From positions 248,001 through 312,000 of the forward strand of contig NZ_LJSD01000001.1 of the NCBI RefSeq assembly GCF_001303895.1: a stretch of 64,000 nucleotides of DNA, written 5' to 3'. The notes under the pieces are model-generated. The model made no database searches. It saw nothing but the letters and a program-made list of their open reading frames with translations, and had not been told where the DNA came from. Shown here piece by piece: positions 26,844 through 34,273 of this stretch (position 1 is its first letter; every line of letters begins with the position of its first letter). The stretch comes from Mesorhizobium sp. 1M-11. Lineage in GTDB: Bacteria; Pseudomonadota; Alphaproteobacteria; Rhizobiales; Rhizobiaceae. The position numbers and the translations under genes are program-made.

Positions 26844-27548
26844 TCACAGCGCGACGTTCAGATGCCCGCCGCGTGTGAAAAGCTTCTGGATCTGGTCGAC
26901 GATCTGCTCCGCATGCACCTTCGCCAGCCGATCGGCCGCCTCGACATCGCGGGCGGCAATGACCGCGATCATATCCTCATGCTCGTCGACAAAACGCTGC
27001 GGCAAACGATCGTCATAAGACTGATAGTAAAGACGCAAAAGCCGCCGTCCTTCATTGAGAAGCCGTCCGAAGAGACCCGTGAAATACGGGTTGCGACCTG
27101 CTTCCGCGATAGCCGAATGCAGGGCAGCATTGGTGGCGATCATCGCCAACGCATCCTGTTCCTCTACTGCCTTGGCGAATTCCGCTTGATGCGCGCGGAT
27201 CACCCTCAAGTCCTCGGGACGATGATGTTCGGCAGCCAGGCGCGTGGTGATGCGATACATCAACACCAAGGCATCGAAATACGTGTGCATATTCATAAAA
27301 TCGATATTCGACACCATGGTCGACCGGTTGGGCAGCGTGTCGATCAGCCCCTCGCCGGCCAGTCGCACCAGAGCCTCGCGAATGGGCGTACGCGACATCT
27401 TGAACCGCTCGGCCAGTTGCACCTCATCGATCGGACTGCCCGGTGGCAGCACAAGATCGAGGATTTCGTCGCGTAGGAGGTCGTAGACGACCTTCACACC
27501 GGAGCCACGCTTGCGTTCTGGGCGGGAGGTCTTGTCGGCAGCGGTCAT
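26844..27548 (-). CDS. GntR-family (FCD subfamily) transcriptional regulator
   Basis: 234 residues. Winged-helix N-terminus (VVYDLLRDEILDLVLPPGSPIDEVQLAERFKMSRTPIREALVRLAGEGLIDTLPNR, about 20-76) and an all-helical FCD effector domain with metal-site-like residues (DALVLMYRITTRLAAEHH; NAALHSAIAEAGRNPYF; DEHEDMIAVIAARDVEAADRLAKVHAE). It is located in the hydroxyproline locus, upstream of the deaminase gene, and is the probable regulator of the locus in response to a hydroxyproline or pathway intermediate. Confidence 0.9.
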   Translation of the reverse strand: MTAADKTSRPERKRGSGVKVVYDLLRDEILDLVLPPGSPIDEVQLAERFKMSRTPIREALVRLAGEGLIDTLPNRSTMVSNIDFMNMHTYFDALVLMYRITTRLAAEHHRPEDLRVIRAHQAEFAKAVEEQDALAMIATNAALHSAIAEAGRNPYFTGLFGRLLNEGRRLLRLYYQSYDDRLPQRFVDEHEDMIAVIAARDVEAADRLAKVHAEQIVDQIQKLFTRGGHLNVAL

Positions 27549-27560
27549 CTTAAAACCCTC

Positions 27561-27579
27561 ATGTCGACAAAATGCATAC
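27561..27579. promoter_or_regulatory. Candidate autoregulatory site upstream of the GntR gene
   Basis: ATGTCGACAA (27561-27570) repeats the deaminase-promoter palindrome, and TGCATAC (27573-27579) repeats the core of the two operator-like motifs at 22931 and 24580. Both sit within 31 bp of the regulator's start codon. Confidence 0.5.
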
Positions 27580-27701
27580 GTTCCACAGGCGCACGGATCA
27601 AGGCTGGATGCGGTTAGATCACATCCTGGCGGGCGCCCGCGGTCGTGTCAGCGCACAACGGAAACCGTCAACCCCGCTCCAACCGTCCTGCAAAAAGCGA
27701 T

Positions 27702-29111
27702 CTAGACCGGCAGGATCTTGCCAGGGTTCATGATGTTGTAGGGATCGAGCGCGCGCTTGATTTGCCGCATCACGTCGAGACCATGGCCGTGCTCGGCCTT
27801 GAGGAACCCGACCTTGCCCTGCCCGACGCCATGCTCGCCGGTGCAGGTGCCCTCCATGGCAATCGCGCGCATGTTGAGGCGGGCAACGAACCGCTCGACC
27901 AGCGCCACCTCTCCGGCGTCCTCGGGATTCATAAGTGCCAGCACGTGGAAGTTGCCATCGCCGGCATGGCCGACGATGGGCGCGATCAAGCCCATTTCGG
28001 CGATGTCGGCCTCGGTTTCCGCCACGCATTCAGCCAAACGCGAGATCGGCACGCAGACATCCGTCGACAACCCCTTGGCGCCGGGCCTGAGCGTCAGCGA
28101 TGCCCAATAGGCGTCGTGGCGCGCCTTCCAGAGCTTGCTGCGCTCCTCGGCCACCGCTGTCCACAGGAATGGCCCACCGCCATTCTCCTCTGCGACCAAA
28201 CCAAAGGTTTCGGCCTGCTCGGCCACACCGGCGTCGCTACCGTGAAATTCGAGGAACAGGCACGGGCTCTCGGGATAATCCAGCTTGGAATAGGTCTTCA
28301 TCGCCCGCATCTGCAGCGCGTTGACCAGTTCGATACGGGCGACAGGAATGCCCATCTGGATGGTCTGGATCACCGCCTGCGATGCCGCCTCCAGCGTCGG
28401 GAACGGACACACGCCTCCCGAGATGGCTTGCGGAATGCCCTGCAGTTTCAGCGTCAGTTCCGTAATGATCCCGAGCGTGCCTTCCGAGCCGACCAGGAGG
28501 CGGGTGAGATCGTAGCCAGCGGAACTCTTCTTGGCGCGCCGGCCGGTCGTCACGATTTCGCCGTCAGCCATGATGGCGGTCAGCGACAGCACGTTCTCGC
28601 GCATCGTGCCGTAGCGGACCGCATTGGTGCCCGACGCGCGCGTCGCCGCCATGCCGCCGAGCGTGGCATTGGCACCGGGATCGATCGGGAAGAACAGGCC
28701 GGTATCGCGCAGATGCTGGTTGAGTTGCTCGCGAGTCACGCCGGGTTCCACCCGGCAATCCAAATCCTCGGCGTTAACCGCAAGGATCCGGCTCATACGC
28801 GAGAGATCGACGGAAATGCCACCGCCCGGCGCGTTGACGTGGCCCTCTAGCGACGTGCCGACGCCGAAGGCGATGACCGGCACGCGATGCTCGGCGCAGG
28901 CGCGTACCACCGACTGCACTTCTTCTGTCGTCTCGCAGAACGCGACGCCGTCCGGCGCCTGGGTAGGAATGTAGGTGGTGGTGTGGGCGTGCTGTTCACG
29001 GATCGCCTGCCCGGTCTGGAATCGCTCGCCGAGCTGCTGTTTCAGAATGCCGAGAACGGCAGCAATGCCATTCTCATTGCGCTCGACCGGTACGAGGTCG
29101 CTCAGAGCCAT
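27702..29111 (-). CDS. FAD-linked oxidase, D-lactate dehydrogenase (cytochrome)-type
   Basis: 469 residues. N-terminal PCMH-type FAD domain (VIAFGVGTSLEGHVNAPGGGISVDLSRM; PIDPGANATLGGMAATRASGTNAVRYGTMRENVL; GYDLTRLLVGSEGTLGIITELTLKL) and C-terminal FAD-oxidase domain with the catalytic or metal His residues in GHAGDGNFH and TGEHGVGQGKVGFL. Family members oxidise D-2-hydroxy acids such as D-lactate or glycolate to the keto acid, passing electrons to cytochrome c or quinone. It lies 153 bp beyond the GntR gene and may or may not belong to the hydroxyproline locus. Confidence 0.9.
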   Translation of the reverse strand: MALSDLVPVERNENGIAAVLGILKQQLGERFQTGQAIREQHAHTTTYIPTQAPDGVAFCETTEEVQSVVRACAEHRVPVIAFGVGTSLEGHVNAPGGGISVDLSRMSRILAVNAEDLDCRVEPGVTREQLNQHLRDTGLFFPIDPGANATLGGMAATRASGTNAVRYGTMRENVLSLTAIMADGEIVTTGRRAKKSSAGYDLTRLLVGSEGTLGIITELTLKLQGIPQAISGGVCPFPTLEAASQAVIQTIQMGIPVARIELVNALQMRAMKTYSKLDYPESPCLFLEFHGSDAGVAEQAETFGLVAEENGGGPFLWTAVAEERSKLWKARHDAYWASLTLRPGAKGLSTDVCVPISRLAECVAETEADIAEMGLIAPIVGHAGDGNFHVLALMNPEDAGEVALVERFVARLNMRAIAMEGTCTGEHGVGQGKVGFLKAEHGHGLDVMRQIKRALDPYNIMNPGKILPV

Positions 29112-29165
29112 GCTTTCCTCCGCGATTGGACCATCGCGGCCCTTGTTCTCGAGTTAAAGCTGCTT

Positions 29166-29213
29166 AAAGCATGTCGCGCAAAAGTGTGCAGCGGTTTTGC
29201 GATAACGACATGC
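29166..29213. repeat. Intergenic palindromic repeat (mosaic family, variant with GCATGTCG arms)
   Basis: Arms GCATGTCG and CGACATGC flank a core with AAAAGTGTGCAGCGGTTTT, followed by AAACAAAGA. The core resembles those of the repeats at 37195 and (inverted) 46921. It lies between divergent genes, upstream of the thioesterase. Confidence 0.65.
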
Positions 29214-29259
29214 GCGAAACAAAGATCTGCGTGCACGCTTTGCCAGAGGAAACATCGCA

Positions 29260-29745
29260 ATGTCCATCCCTGCCCCTTTTGTCTCCCGCGTCATGGACAT
29301 CGAGAAGGACTGGATCGATTACAACGGCCACCTCAACATGGCCTACTACAATGTCCTGTTCGACCGTTGTTCGGATGACGCGTTTGAGCTGATGGGCATG
29401 GGGCCGAACTACGCCCGCGACCGCAAGCTCACCATCTACACGGCCGAAGTGCATGTCTGCTACGTGCAGGAGCTGCATCTCGACCATAAGGTAACGGCAA
29501 CCTTCCAGCTTCTCGACCATGACGAGAAGCGGCTGCGCGTCTATCAGGAAATCCGCCATGTCGACGGCTGGCTGGCGGCGACGTCGGAATCGCTTTCGCT
29601 GCATGTCGACATGGCCGGGCCGAAGGTCGCTCCCTTCCCGGCTGACGTGTTGGCCAAGGTCGAGGCGATGCGCGAAGCCCACGCGGGCCTGGCGGTGCCG
29701 GAGCGCGCCGGCCGCTCGATCGGCATCCGCCGCAAGGCTGGCTGA
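29260..29745 (+). CDS. Thioesterase-family protein (hot-dog fold)
   Basis: 161 residues, preceded by GAGGAAAC. The hot-dog thioesterase pattern is shown by DWIDYNGHLNMAYYNVLFDRCSDDAFELMGMG (4HBT motif with central Asp/Asn region) and EVHVCYVQELHLDHKVTATFQLLDHDEKRLRVYQEI. It resembles the acyl-CoA thioesterases found with carnitine and betaine metabolism, but none of those genes is nearby, so the substrate is left open. Confidence 0.83.
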   Translation: MSIPAPFVSRVMDIEKDWIDYNGHLNMAYYNVLFDRCSDDAFELMGMGPNYARDRKLTIYTAEVHVCYVQELHLDHKVTATFQLLDHDEKRLRVYQEIRHVDGWLAATSESLSLHVDMAGPKVAPFPADVLAKVEAMREAHAGLAVPERAGRSIGIRRKAG

Positions 29746-29851
29746 AGCAATTCCCGGAAAAAAGGGCGGCGGTTTTCCGCCCGGAATTGCTTCAAACAAG
29801 GAGACAGAGCGGATCGCCGTTCCCGTGAAACGGTGAACCGCTCCGGGCAGA
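29745..29851. repeat. Intergenic palindromic repeat (mosaic family, two modules)
   Basis: First module: AAGCAATTCC and GGAATTGCTT as perfect 10-bp arms about a GGGCGG/CCGCCC inner stem. Second module: GAGCGG... and ...CCGCTC arms with CCGTT/AACGG inside. It begins at the stop codon of the thioesterase gene and may act as its transcript end. Confidence 0.65.
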
Positions 29852-29861
29852 GCCGTTAACC

Positions 29862-29877
29862 TTAATCAATATTGAAC
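29862..29877 (+). promoter_or_regulatory. CtrA-like site upstream of a small gene
   Basis: TTAATCAATATTGAAC fits the CtrA consensus TTAA-N7-TTAAC with one mismatch. The preceding bases give an overlapping TTAACCTTAA. It lies about 115 bp before the small ORF at 29994. A match by chance in this AT-rich patch is possible. Confidence 0.3.
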
Positions 29878-29993
29878 GGGGGAGAACCTGTTTGCCGCGT
29901 TGAGCGAATCAACGGCGCGCTGGAGAAGGCCTCCTAGGGGTGGACAGGAAAGCCTTGGAGAAGGGTCAGAGGAAATCTGGCCCGAGCACGCGC

Positions 29994-30191
29994 ATGAAAA
30001 TCGATATCGAGGCTCTCTCGCAAAAGCTGGCCGCCGACCCGCGCATCAGCGACTACGACTTCTGGCGTTCGTTGAAGAACCTCAACAACGAAATCTTCCA
30101 GATCGCAAACTCGAACGAGCCGATCCCCTTCGACATGCTGCGCTGGCGCGCCGTCATCAAGCAGGCGCGATCCAAACGCGGCCCCGCCTGA
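29994..30191 (+). CDS. Small conserved-looking hypothetical protein
   Basis: 65 residues from the ATG at 29994. It begins KIDIEALSQKLAADPRISDYDFWRSLKNLNNEIFQIAN and ends in a basic tail KQARSKRGPA. Composition and codon usage look coding and the fold is probably helical, but I do not recognise a family. An in-frame GTG at 29940 would add 18 residues and has AGGGG near it, so the start is uncertain. It is preceded by a CtrA-like motif and followed by a long perfect hairpin. Confidence 0.6.
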   Translation: MKIDIEALSQKLAADPRISDYDFWRSLKNLNNEIFQIANSNEPIPFDMLRWRAVIKQARSKRGPA

Positions 30192-30246
30192 ACTCACAAC
30201 CAGGCTCTGGTTGGCTCATAGCAAAACCCGATAATACGCTGAATTT

Positions 30247-30277
30247 CCTGATCGATCGCGCGACGCGATCGATCAGG
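30247..30277. terminator. Perfect 14-bp hairpin overlapping a stop codon
   Basis: CCTGATCGATCGCG (30247-30260), loop CGA, CGCGATCGATCAGG (30264-30277). The arms are perfectly complementary. It lies between convergent genes and includes the TGA of the membrane-protein gene (30273-30275). No T run follows on either strand, so termination is uncertain. Confidence 0.5.
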
Positions 30278-30554
30278 CGAGCGCCAGAGTCGACAGAAGC
30301 GCCAGCAGGAAAGAAGCCGCCACCATGGCGGCATAGGCGCGTGGCAGGTCGAACAGGATCATGTGGCCGGCGATCCAGGCGGTACCCGCTGCGCCCAGCG
30401 CATAGAGGAAGCCGTTGCGGTGACCATAGACCAGATTGGCCGCCATCAAGCCGCCGATGATGAGCGCACCGAAAACCACGATCACGGCAATGGCTGCCTT
30501 GTCGAAATTGTCGTCCACCGTGGTCGGGGGTTTGGAGTCGAACGGTTCTTGCAT
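30273..30554 (-). CDS. Small integral membrane protein, hypothetical
   Basis: 93 residues from the ATG at 30554, which has AAGGCGAGG just upstream. A soluble N-terminus (QEPFDSKPPTTVDDNFDKA) precedes three predicted membrane helices: AIAVIVVFGALIIGGLMAANLV, GFLYALGAAGTAWIAGHMIL and AYAAMVAASFLLALLSTLAL. I do not recognise a named family. Its last codons form one arm of a perfect hairpin. Confidence 0.7.
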   Translation of the reverse strand: MQEPFDSKPPTTVDDNFDKAAIAVIVVFGALIIGGLMAANLVYGHRNGFLYALGAAGTAWIAGHMILFDLPRAYAAMVAASFLLALLSTLALA

Positions 30555-30732
30555 GGCCTCGCCTTGAATGGTTGGCGCGGACAGATTTAACCGACCGCAC
30601 CAAAGGAGCAAAGACTAAACTCGCCCGCCGCGACGATAACAAGGCGCCAGTGTGGATTTCGGGAAACGCTTGCCGAAAATATTGCGGAGCGGACGATGAA
30701 CGCTTCTATTCCCGGGCGCCGAGACGCCAGGA

Positions 30733-31296
30733 TCAATCGTCTTTGACGATCTCCATGAAGCGGATGCGATTGCCGAACGGGTCGATCACCTCCACCTCCA
30801 GCCGGCCGTCCTCCTTCTCCAGTCCCGGGTTCATATAACGATATCTCTTCGCCGCCAGCTCGCGCTGGAACGCCTCGATACCGCTCATATAGACGACCAT
30901 GTTGCCGCCGGGGCTGGCATCGCCCGAATGTTCGGACAGATGCAACCTGAGGCCGTCCCGCGACACCTGGGTGTAGAGCGGGGAGTTGTCCTCGTAGCGG
31001 TGCTCCCAATCGACGCTGAATCCGAGGAAACCGAGATAGAACTCATGGGCCTTGGCGACGTCGAAGATGCGCAAGATCGGCACGGCTTGTTCGAAGGCAA
31101 TGCCTCTGCCCACCTTGCCGTCGAGTGCCCCGCCCTCGCCGCGCTCGATCCGGGCGGACAGGATGTTCCAGCTCTCGAGCCCGAACTGGCGAGCGACGAT
31201 CTCCAACGCCTCGGAATGAGGAATTTCGATTTTTTTGTCAGCAAGCGCCTCGCGCATGGCTTTTGCCATCGCCTTGGCGTCCAGGAATGTGCGCAT
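30733..31296 (-). CDS. Glyoxalase-superfamily protein (bleomycin-resistance-like)
   Basis: 187 residues. An N-terminal helical segment (residues 1-55: FLDAKAMAKAMREALADKKIEIPHSEALEIVARQFGLESWNIL, a glyoxalase-related helical domain) precedes a VOC domain (IPILRIFDVAKAHEFYLGFLGFSVDWEHR; DGLRLHLSEHSGDASPG; VEVIDPFGNRIRFME). This two-part layout is common for proteins annotated as bleomycin-resistance-like; actual activity is unknown. A nested inverted repeat lies 20-67 bp before the start. Confidence 0.85.
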   Translation of the reverse strand: MRTFLDAKAMAKAMREALADKKIEIPHSEALEIVARQFGLESWNILSARIERGEGGALDGKVGRGIAFEQAVPILRIFDVAKAHEFYLGFLGFSVDWEHRYEDNSPLYTQVSRDGLRLHLSEHSGDASPGGNMVVYMSGIEAFQRELAAKRYRYMNPGLEKEDGRLEVEVIDPFGNRIRFMEIVKDD

Positions 31297-31316
31297 GGTC
31301 TGCGATCCTTCTCGTC

Positions 31317-31363
31317 GGGACGAAAAGCCTCACCGGGGCCCGCATTGCCGGTGCCTTCGTCCC
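31317..31363. repeat. Nested inverted repeat upstream of the glyoxalase-like gene
   Basis: Outer arms GGGACGAA (31317-31324) and TTCGTCCC (31356-31363) enclose inner arms CACCGG (31331-31336) and CCGGTG (31348-31353). Position in the 5' leader or promoter suggests an operator or RNA hairpin. Nothing else clear is seen in 31297-31562. Confidence 0.5.
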
Positions 31364-31562
31364 AGGGACAAGGACCAGACTGAATCATGACGACGCATTC
31401 GCCATACCTTTTCAAGGCGCGGACTGCCGGCTGCGTCGAGCCGTTGCCGAACGCTATCCATGTCGCATCAAGCCGTCAACACGGGTCAAAGCCGTTGAAT
31501 CCTGGAACAGTGTGTGAACATTGCTGGCCTTTCTCGCCCGAATCACTACATTCGGAAACGAA

Positions 31563-34268
31563 ATGGCCGGCGATCACGACATGCCCTTCTTTGACGAGGA
31601 TGACGCTCCGCGTTTCGACGCCGCGCGCGCATCTTCTTCGCAGGCAGCTCCGTCCGGCATCGCGGCCCGCGCCATGGCAGCGCGCCAGGGTCACAATAAC
31701 CCGCCCGAGTACCTGAAGGGCCTCAACCCCGAACAGCGGCAGGCGGTGGAAGCTACCGAAGGCCCGGTGCTGGTTCTGGCCGGCGCTGGCACCGGCAAGA
31801 CGCGCGTGCTCACCACCCGCATCGCCCACATCCTGGCCACCGGCCGCGCCTTCCCCAGCCAGATCCTCGCCGTCACCTTCACCAACAAGGCCGCGCGCGA
31901 AATGAAGCATCGCATCGGCGTCCTTGTCGGCGAGGCGATCGAAGGCATGCCATGGCTAGGCACCTTCCACTCCATCGGCGTCAAGCTGTTGCGCCGCCAT
32001 GCCGAGCTCGCGGGCCTGCGCTCGGATTTCACCATCCTCGACACCGACGATGTCACCCGCCTCATCAAGCAGCTGATTCAGGCCGAGGGGCTGGACGACA
32101 AGCGCTGGGCGCCGCGTACCTTCGCGCAGATGGTCGACAGCTGGAAGAACAAGGGCCTCGCTCCCGACGAAATCCCGGAGGGCGACGCACGCGCCTTCGC
32201 CAATGGCCGGGGTCGTGAGCTGTACCGCGCCTATCAGGACCGGTTGACCACGCTGAACGCCTGCGACTTCGGTGATCTGCTGTTGCACCCGATCCGCATC
32301 TTCCGCAAGCACCATGACGTGCTGGCCGAATACCACCGCAAATTCAAATACATACTGGTAGACGAGTACCAGGACACCAACACCGCGCAATATATGTGGC
32401 TGAGGCTCCTGGCACAGCGGCCGAAACAGTCCAGCGCAGTCCCCACGACCGAAGGTCGCGAGCCCGACTGGGCGACCGAGCCGTCGCGAGGCCCCCGCGG
32501 AGCGCCCGCGCCGTTAGGCGCGGAACAGCGCGCGAGCGAGAACAGGGTCAATATTTGCTGCGTCGGCGACGACGATCAGTCGATCTATGGCTGGCGCGGC
32601 GCCGAGGTGGACAACATCCTGCGCTTCGAGAAGGACTTTCCCGGCGCAACCGTCATCCGCCTGGAGCGCAATTATCGCTCCACCGCCCATATCCTGGGTG
32701 CTGCCGCCCATCTCATCGCCCACAATGAGGGCCGCCTCGGCAAGACGCTGTTCACGGACCGACCGGATCCGGAGGACCCCAGGGTCAATGTGCATGCGGC
32801 CTGGGATTCGGATGAGGAAGCGCGCGCCGTCGGCGAGGTCATTGAGGCCTATCAGCGCGATCGTCACAAGCTGAATGACATGGCCATCCTGGTGCGCGCT
32901 TCGTTCCAGATGCGCTCCTTCGAGGATCGCTTCATCGAGATCGGCCTCAACTATCGCGTCATCGGTGGCCCCCGCTTCTACGAACGCCAGGAAATCCGCG
33001 ACGCCATGGCCTTCATGCGCGTCGTCGCCAATACCGGCGACGACCTCGCTTTCGAGCGCATCGTCAACGTGCCGAAACGCGGCCTGGGCGACGCCACCAT
33101 CCGCCAGATCCACGACACGGCGCGTGCGCTCGGCGTGCCGATGCTGGAGGCTTCCGCTCGCCTTGCCGAAAGCGATGAGCTGAAGCCCAAGCCACGCGCG
33201 GCCCTGCGCGAAGTCGCCGCCAACTTGGTGCGCTGGCAGAGCCTGATCGATTCCACACCGCACACCGAACTCGCCGAGATGATCCTCGAGGAGAGCGGCT
33301 ACACCGATATGTGGAAGAACGACCGTTCCGCGGAAGCCCCTGGCCGGCTGGAAAACCTCAAGGAGCTGATCCGCTCCATGGAGGAATATGAATCGCTGCG
33401 TGCCTTCCTCGAACATGTCGCGCTGGTGATGGACGCCGAGCAGAATGAGGGCCTCGACGCGGTCTCCATCATGACGCTGCATTCGGCCAAGGGCCTGGAG
33501 TTCGAGACGGTGTTCCTCCCTGGCTGGGAGGAAGGCCTTTTCCCCCACCAGCGGGCATTGGACGAAGGCGGCCGCTCGGGCTTGGAGGAAGAGCGACGGC
33601 TGGCCTATGTCGGCGTCACCCGCGCCAAGAAGAACCTGCACATCTGGTTCGTCTCCAACCGCCGCATCCATGGACTGTGGCAATCGACCATCCCGTCCCG
33701 CTTCCTCGACGAATTGCCGGAAGCCCATGTCGAGGTGCAGGAAGGCGGTGGCTCCAGCTACGGCGGCTACGGCAACCCTTATGGCGGCGGTGCCTTCGCT
33801 TCGGGCCGGGGCGGTTTCTCGGCCGGGCGCCAGAATCCGTATGGTGCCTCGCGCTTCGACAGCATCGGCTCGCCGTCGGGCGGCCGGGCCGCGCGCGGCG
33901 ATCAGGGTGGCTCCTTCTCCAACAGCTACGCCACGCCTGGCTGGCAGCGCGCCCAGCAGAACCGCACCGAAGCGACCGACCGCAACTGGGGCACGCGCAG
34001 CGGCCACCAGGTCGAGCGCATCGGCTATGGCGAGGTCGATTCCGGCTATGGCGCCGGCCGCACCTCGGTAAAGGGCCGCACCATCGAGGGAGAGTTGGTG
34101 GCGAAGTCGGTGGCCGACGCGCCGTCAGCCTTCAAGGTTGGCGACCGTGTATTCCATCAGAAGTTCGGCAACGGCAACATCGCGGCGATCGACGGCAACA
34201 AGCTGACCATCGATTTCGACCGCGCCGGCCAGAAGAAGGTGCTGGACGGGTTCGTGAAGGCGGTGTGA
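31563..34268 (+). CDS. uvrD: UvrD/PcrA-type ATP-dependent DNA helicase II
   Basis: 901 residues from the ATG at 31563; 31581 is also possible, and 31521 is less likely. Superfamily 1 helicase for nucleotide-excision and mismatch repair. Q motif GLNPEQRQAVEA, Walker A LAGAGTGKTRVLTTR (about residue 73), motif II VDEYQDTN, motif III GDDDQSIYGWRGAE, motif IV RLERNYRST, motif V VSIMTLHSAKGLEFETVFLPGWEEG and motif VI RRLAYVGVTRAK are all intact. Odd features are a 38-residue Pro/Glu/Arg-rich insertion between motifs II and III (about residues 289-326), encoded by palindromic DNA, and a Gly/Ser/Tyr-rich segment (SSYGGYGNPYGGGAFASGRGG) before the C-terminal RNAP-binding-type domain (FKVGDRVFHQKFGNGNIAAIDGNKLTIDFD). 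Confidence 0.94.
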   Translation: MAGDHDMPFFDEDDAPRFDAARASSSQAAPSGIAARAMAARQGHNNPPEYLKGLNPEQRQAVEATEGPVLVLAGAGTGKTRVLTTRIAHILATGRAFPSQILAVTFTNKAAREMKHRIGVLVGEAIEGMPWLGTFHSIGVKLLRRHAELAGLRSDFTILDTDDVTRLIKQLIQAEGLDDKRWAPRTFAQMVDSWKNKGLAPDEIPEGDARAFANGRGRELYRAYQDRLTTLNACDFGDLLLHPIRIFRKHHDVLAEYHRKFKYILVDEYQDTNTAQYMWLRLLAQRPKQSSAVPTTEGREPDWATEPSRGPRGAPAPLGAEQRASENRVNICCVGDDDQSIYGWRGAEVDNILRFEKDFPGATVIRLERNYRSTAHILGAAAHLIAHNEGRLGKTLFTDRPDPEDPRVNVHAAWDSDEEARAVGEVIEAYQRDRHKLNDMAILVRASFQMRSFEDRFIEIGLNYRVIGGPRFYERQEIRDAMAFMRVVANTGDDLAFERIVNVPKRGLGDATIRQIHDTARALGVPMLEASARLAESDELKPKPRAALREVAANLVRWQSLIDSTPHTELAEMILEESGYTDMWKNDRSAEAPGRLENLKELIRSMEEYESLRAFLEHVALVMDAEQNEGLDAVSIMTLHSAKGLEFETVFLPGWEEGLFPHQRALDEGGRSGLEEERRLAYVGVTRAKKNLHIWFVSNRRIHGLWQSTIPSRFLDELPEAHVEVQEGGGSSYGGYGNPYGGGAFASGRGGFSAGRQNPYGASRFDSIGSPSGGRAARGDQGGSFSNSYATPGWQRAQQNRTEATDRNWGTRSGHQVERIGYGEVDSGYGAGRTSVKGRTIEGELVAKSVADAPSAFKVGDRVFHQKFGNGNIAAIDGNKLTIDFDRAGQKKVLDGFVKAV
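32430..32547 (+). repeat. In-frame palindromic insertion within uvrD
   Basis: A segment absent from typical UvrD sequences, with GGTCGC (32454-32459)/GCGACC (32472-32477) and a perfect 7-bp hairpin CCGCGCC (32506-32512), GTTA, GGCGCGG (32517-32523). The translated stretch is low-complexity and keeps the frame, like the protein-coding palindromic elements known from other alphaproteobacteria. Exact ends are estimated. Confidence 0.6.
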
Positions 34269-34273
34269 GGCCT

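Noticed and set aside
32514..34007. 497-codon minus-strand frame opposite uvrD
   Set aside because: Shadow frame in high-GC coding DNA; uvrD motifs are intact on the other strand.
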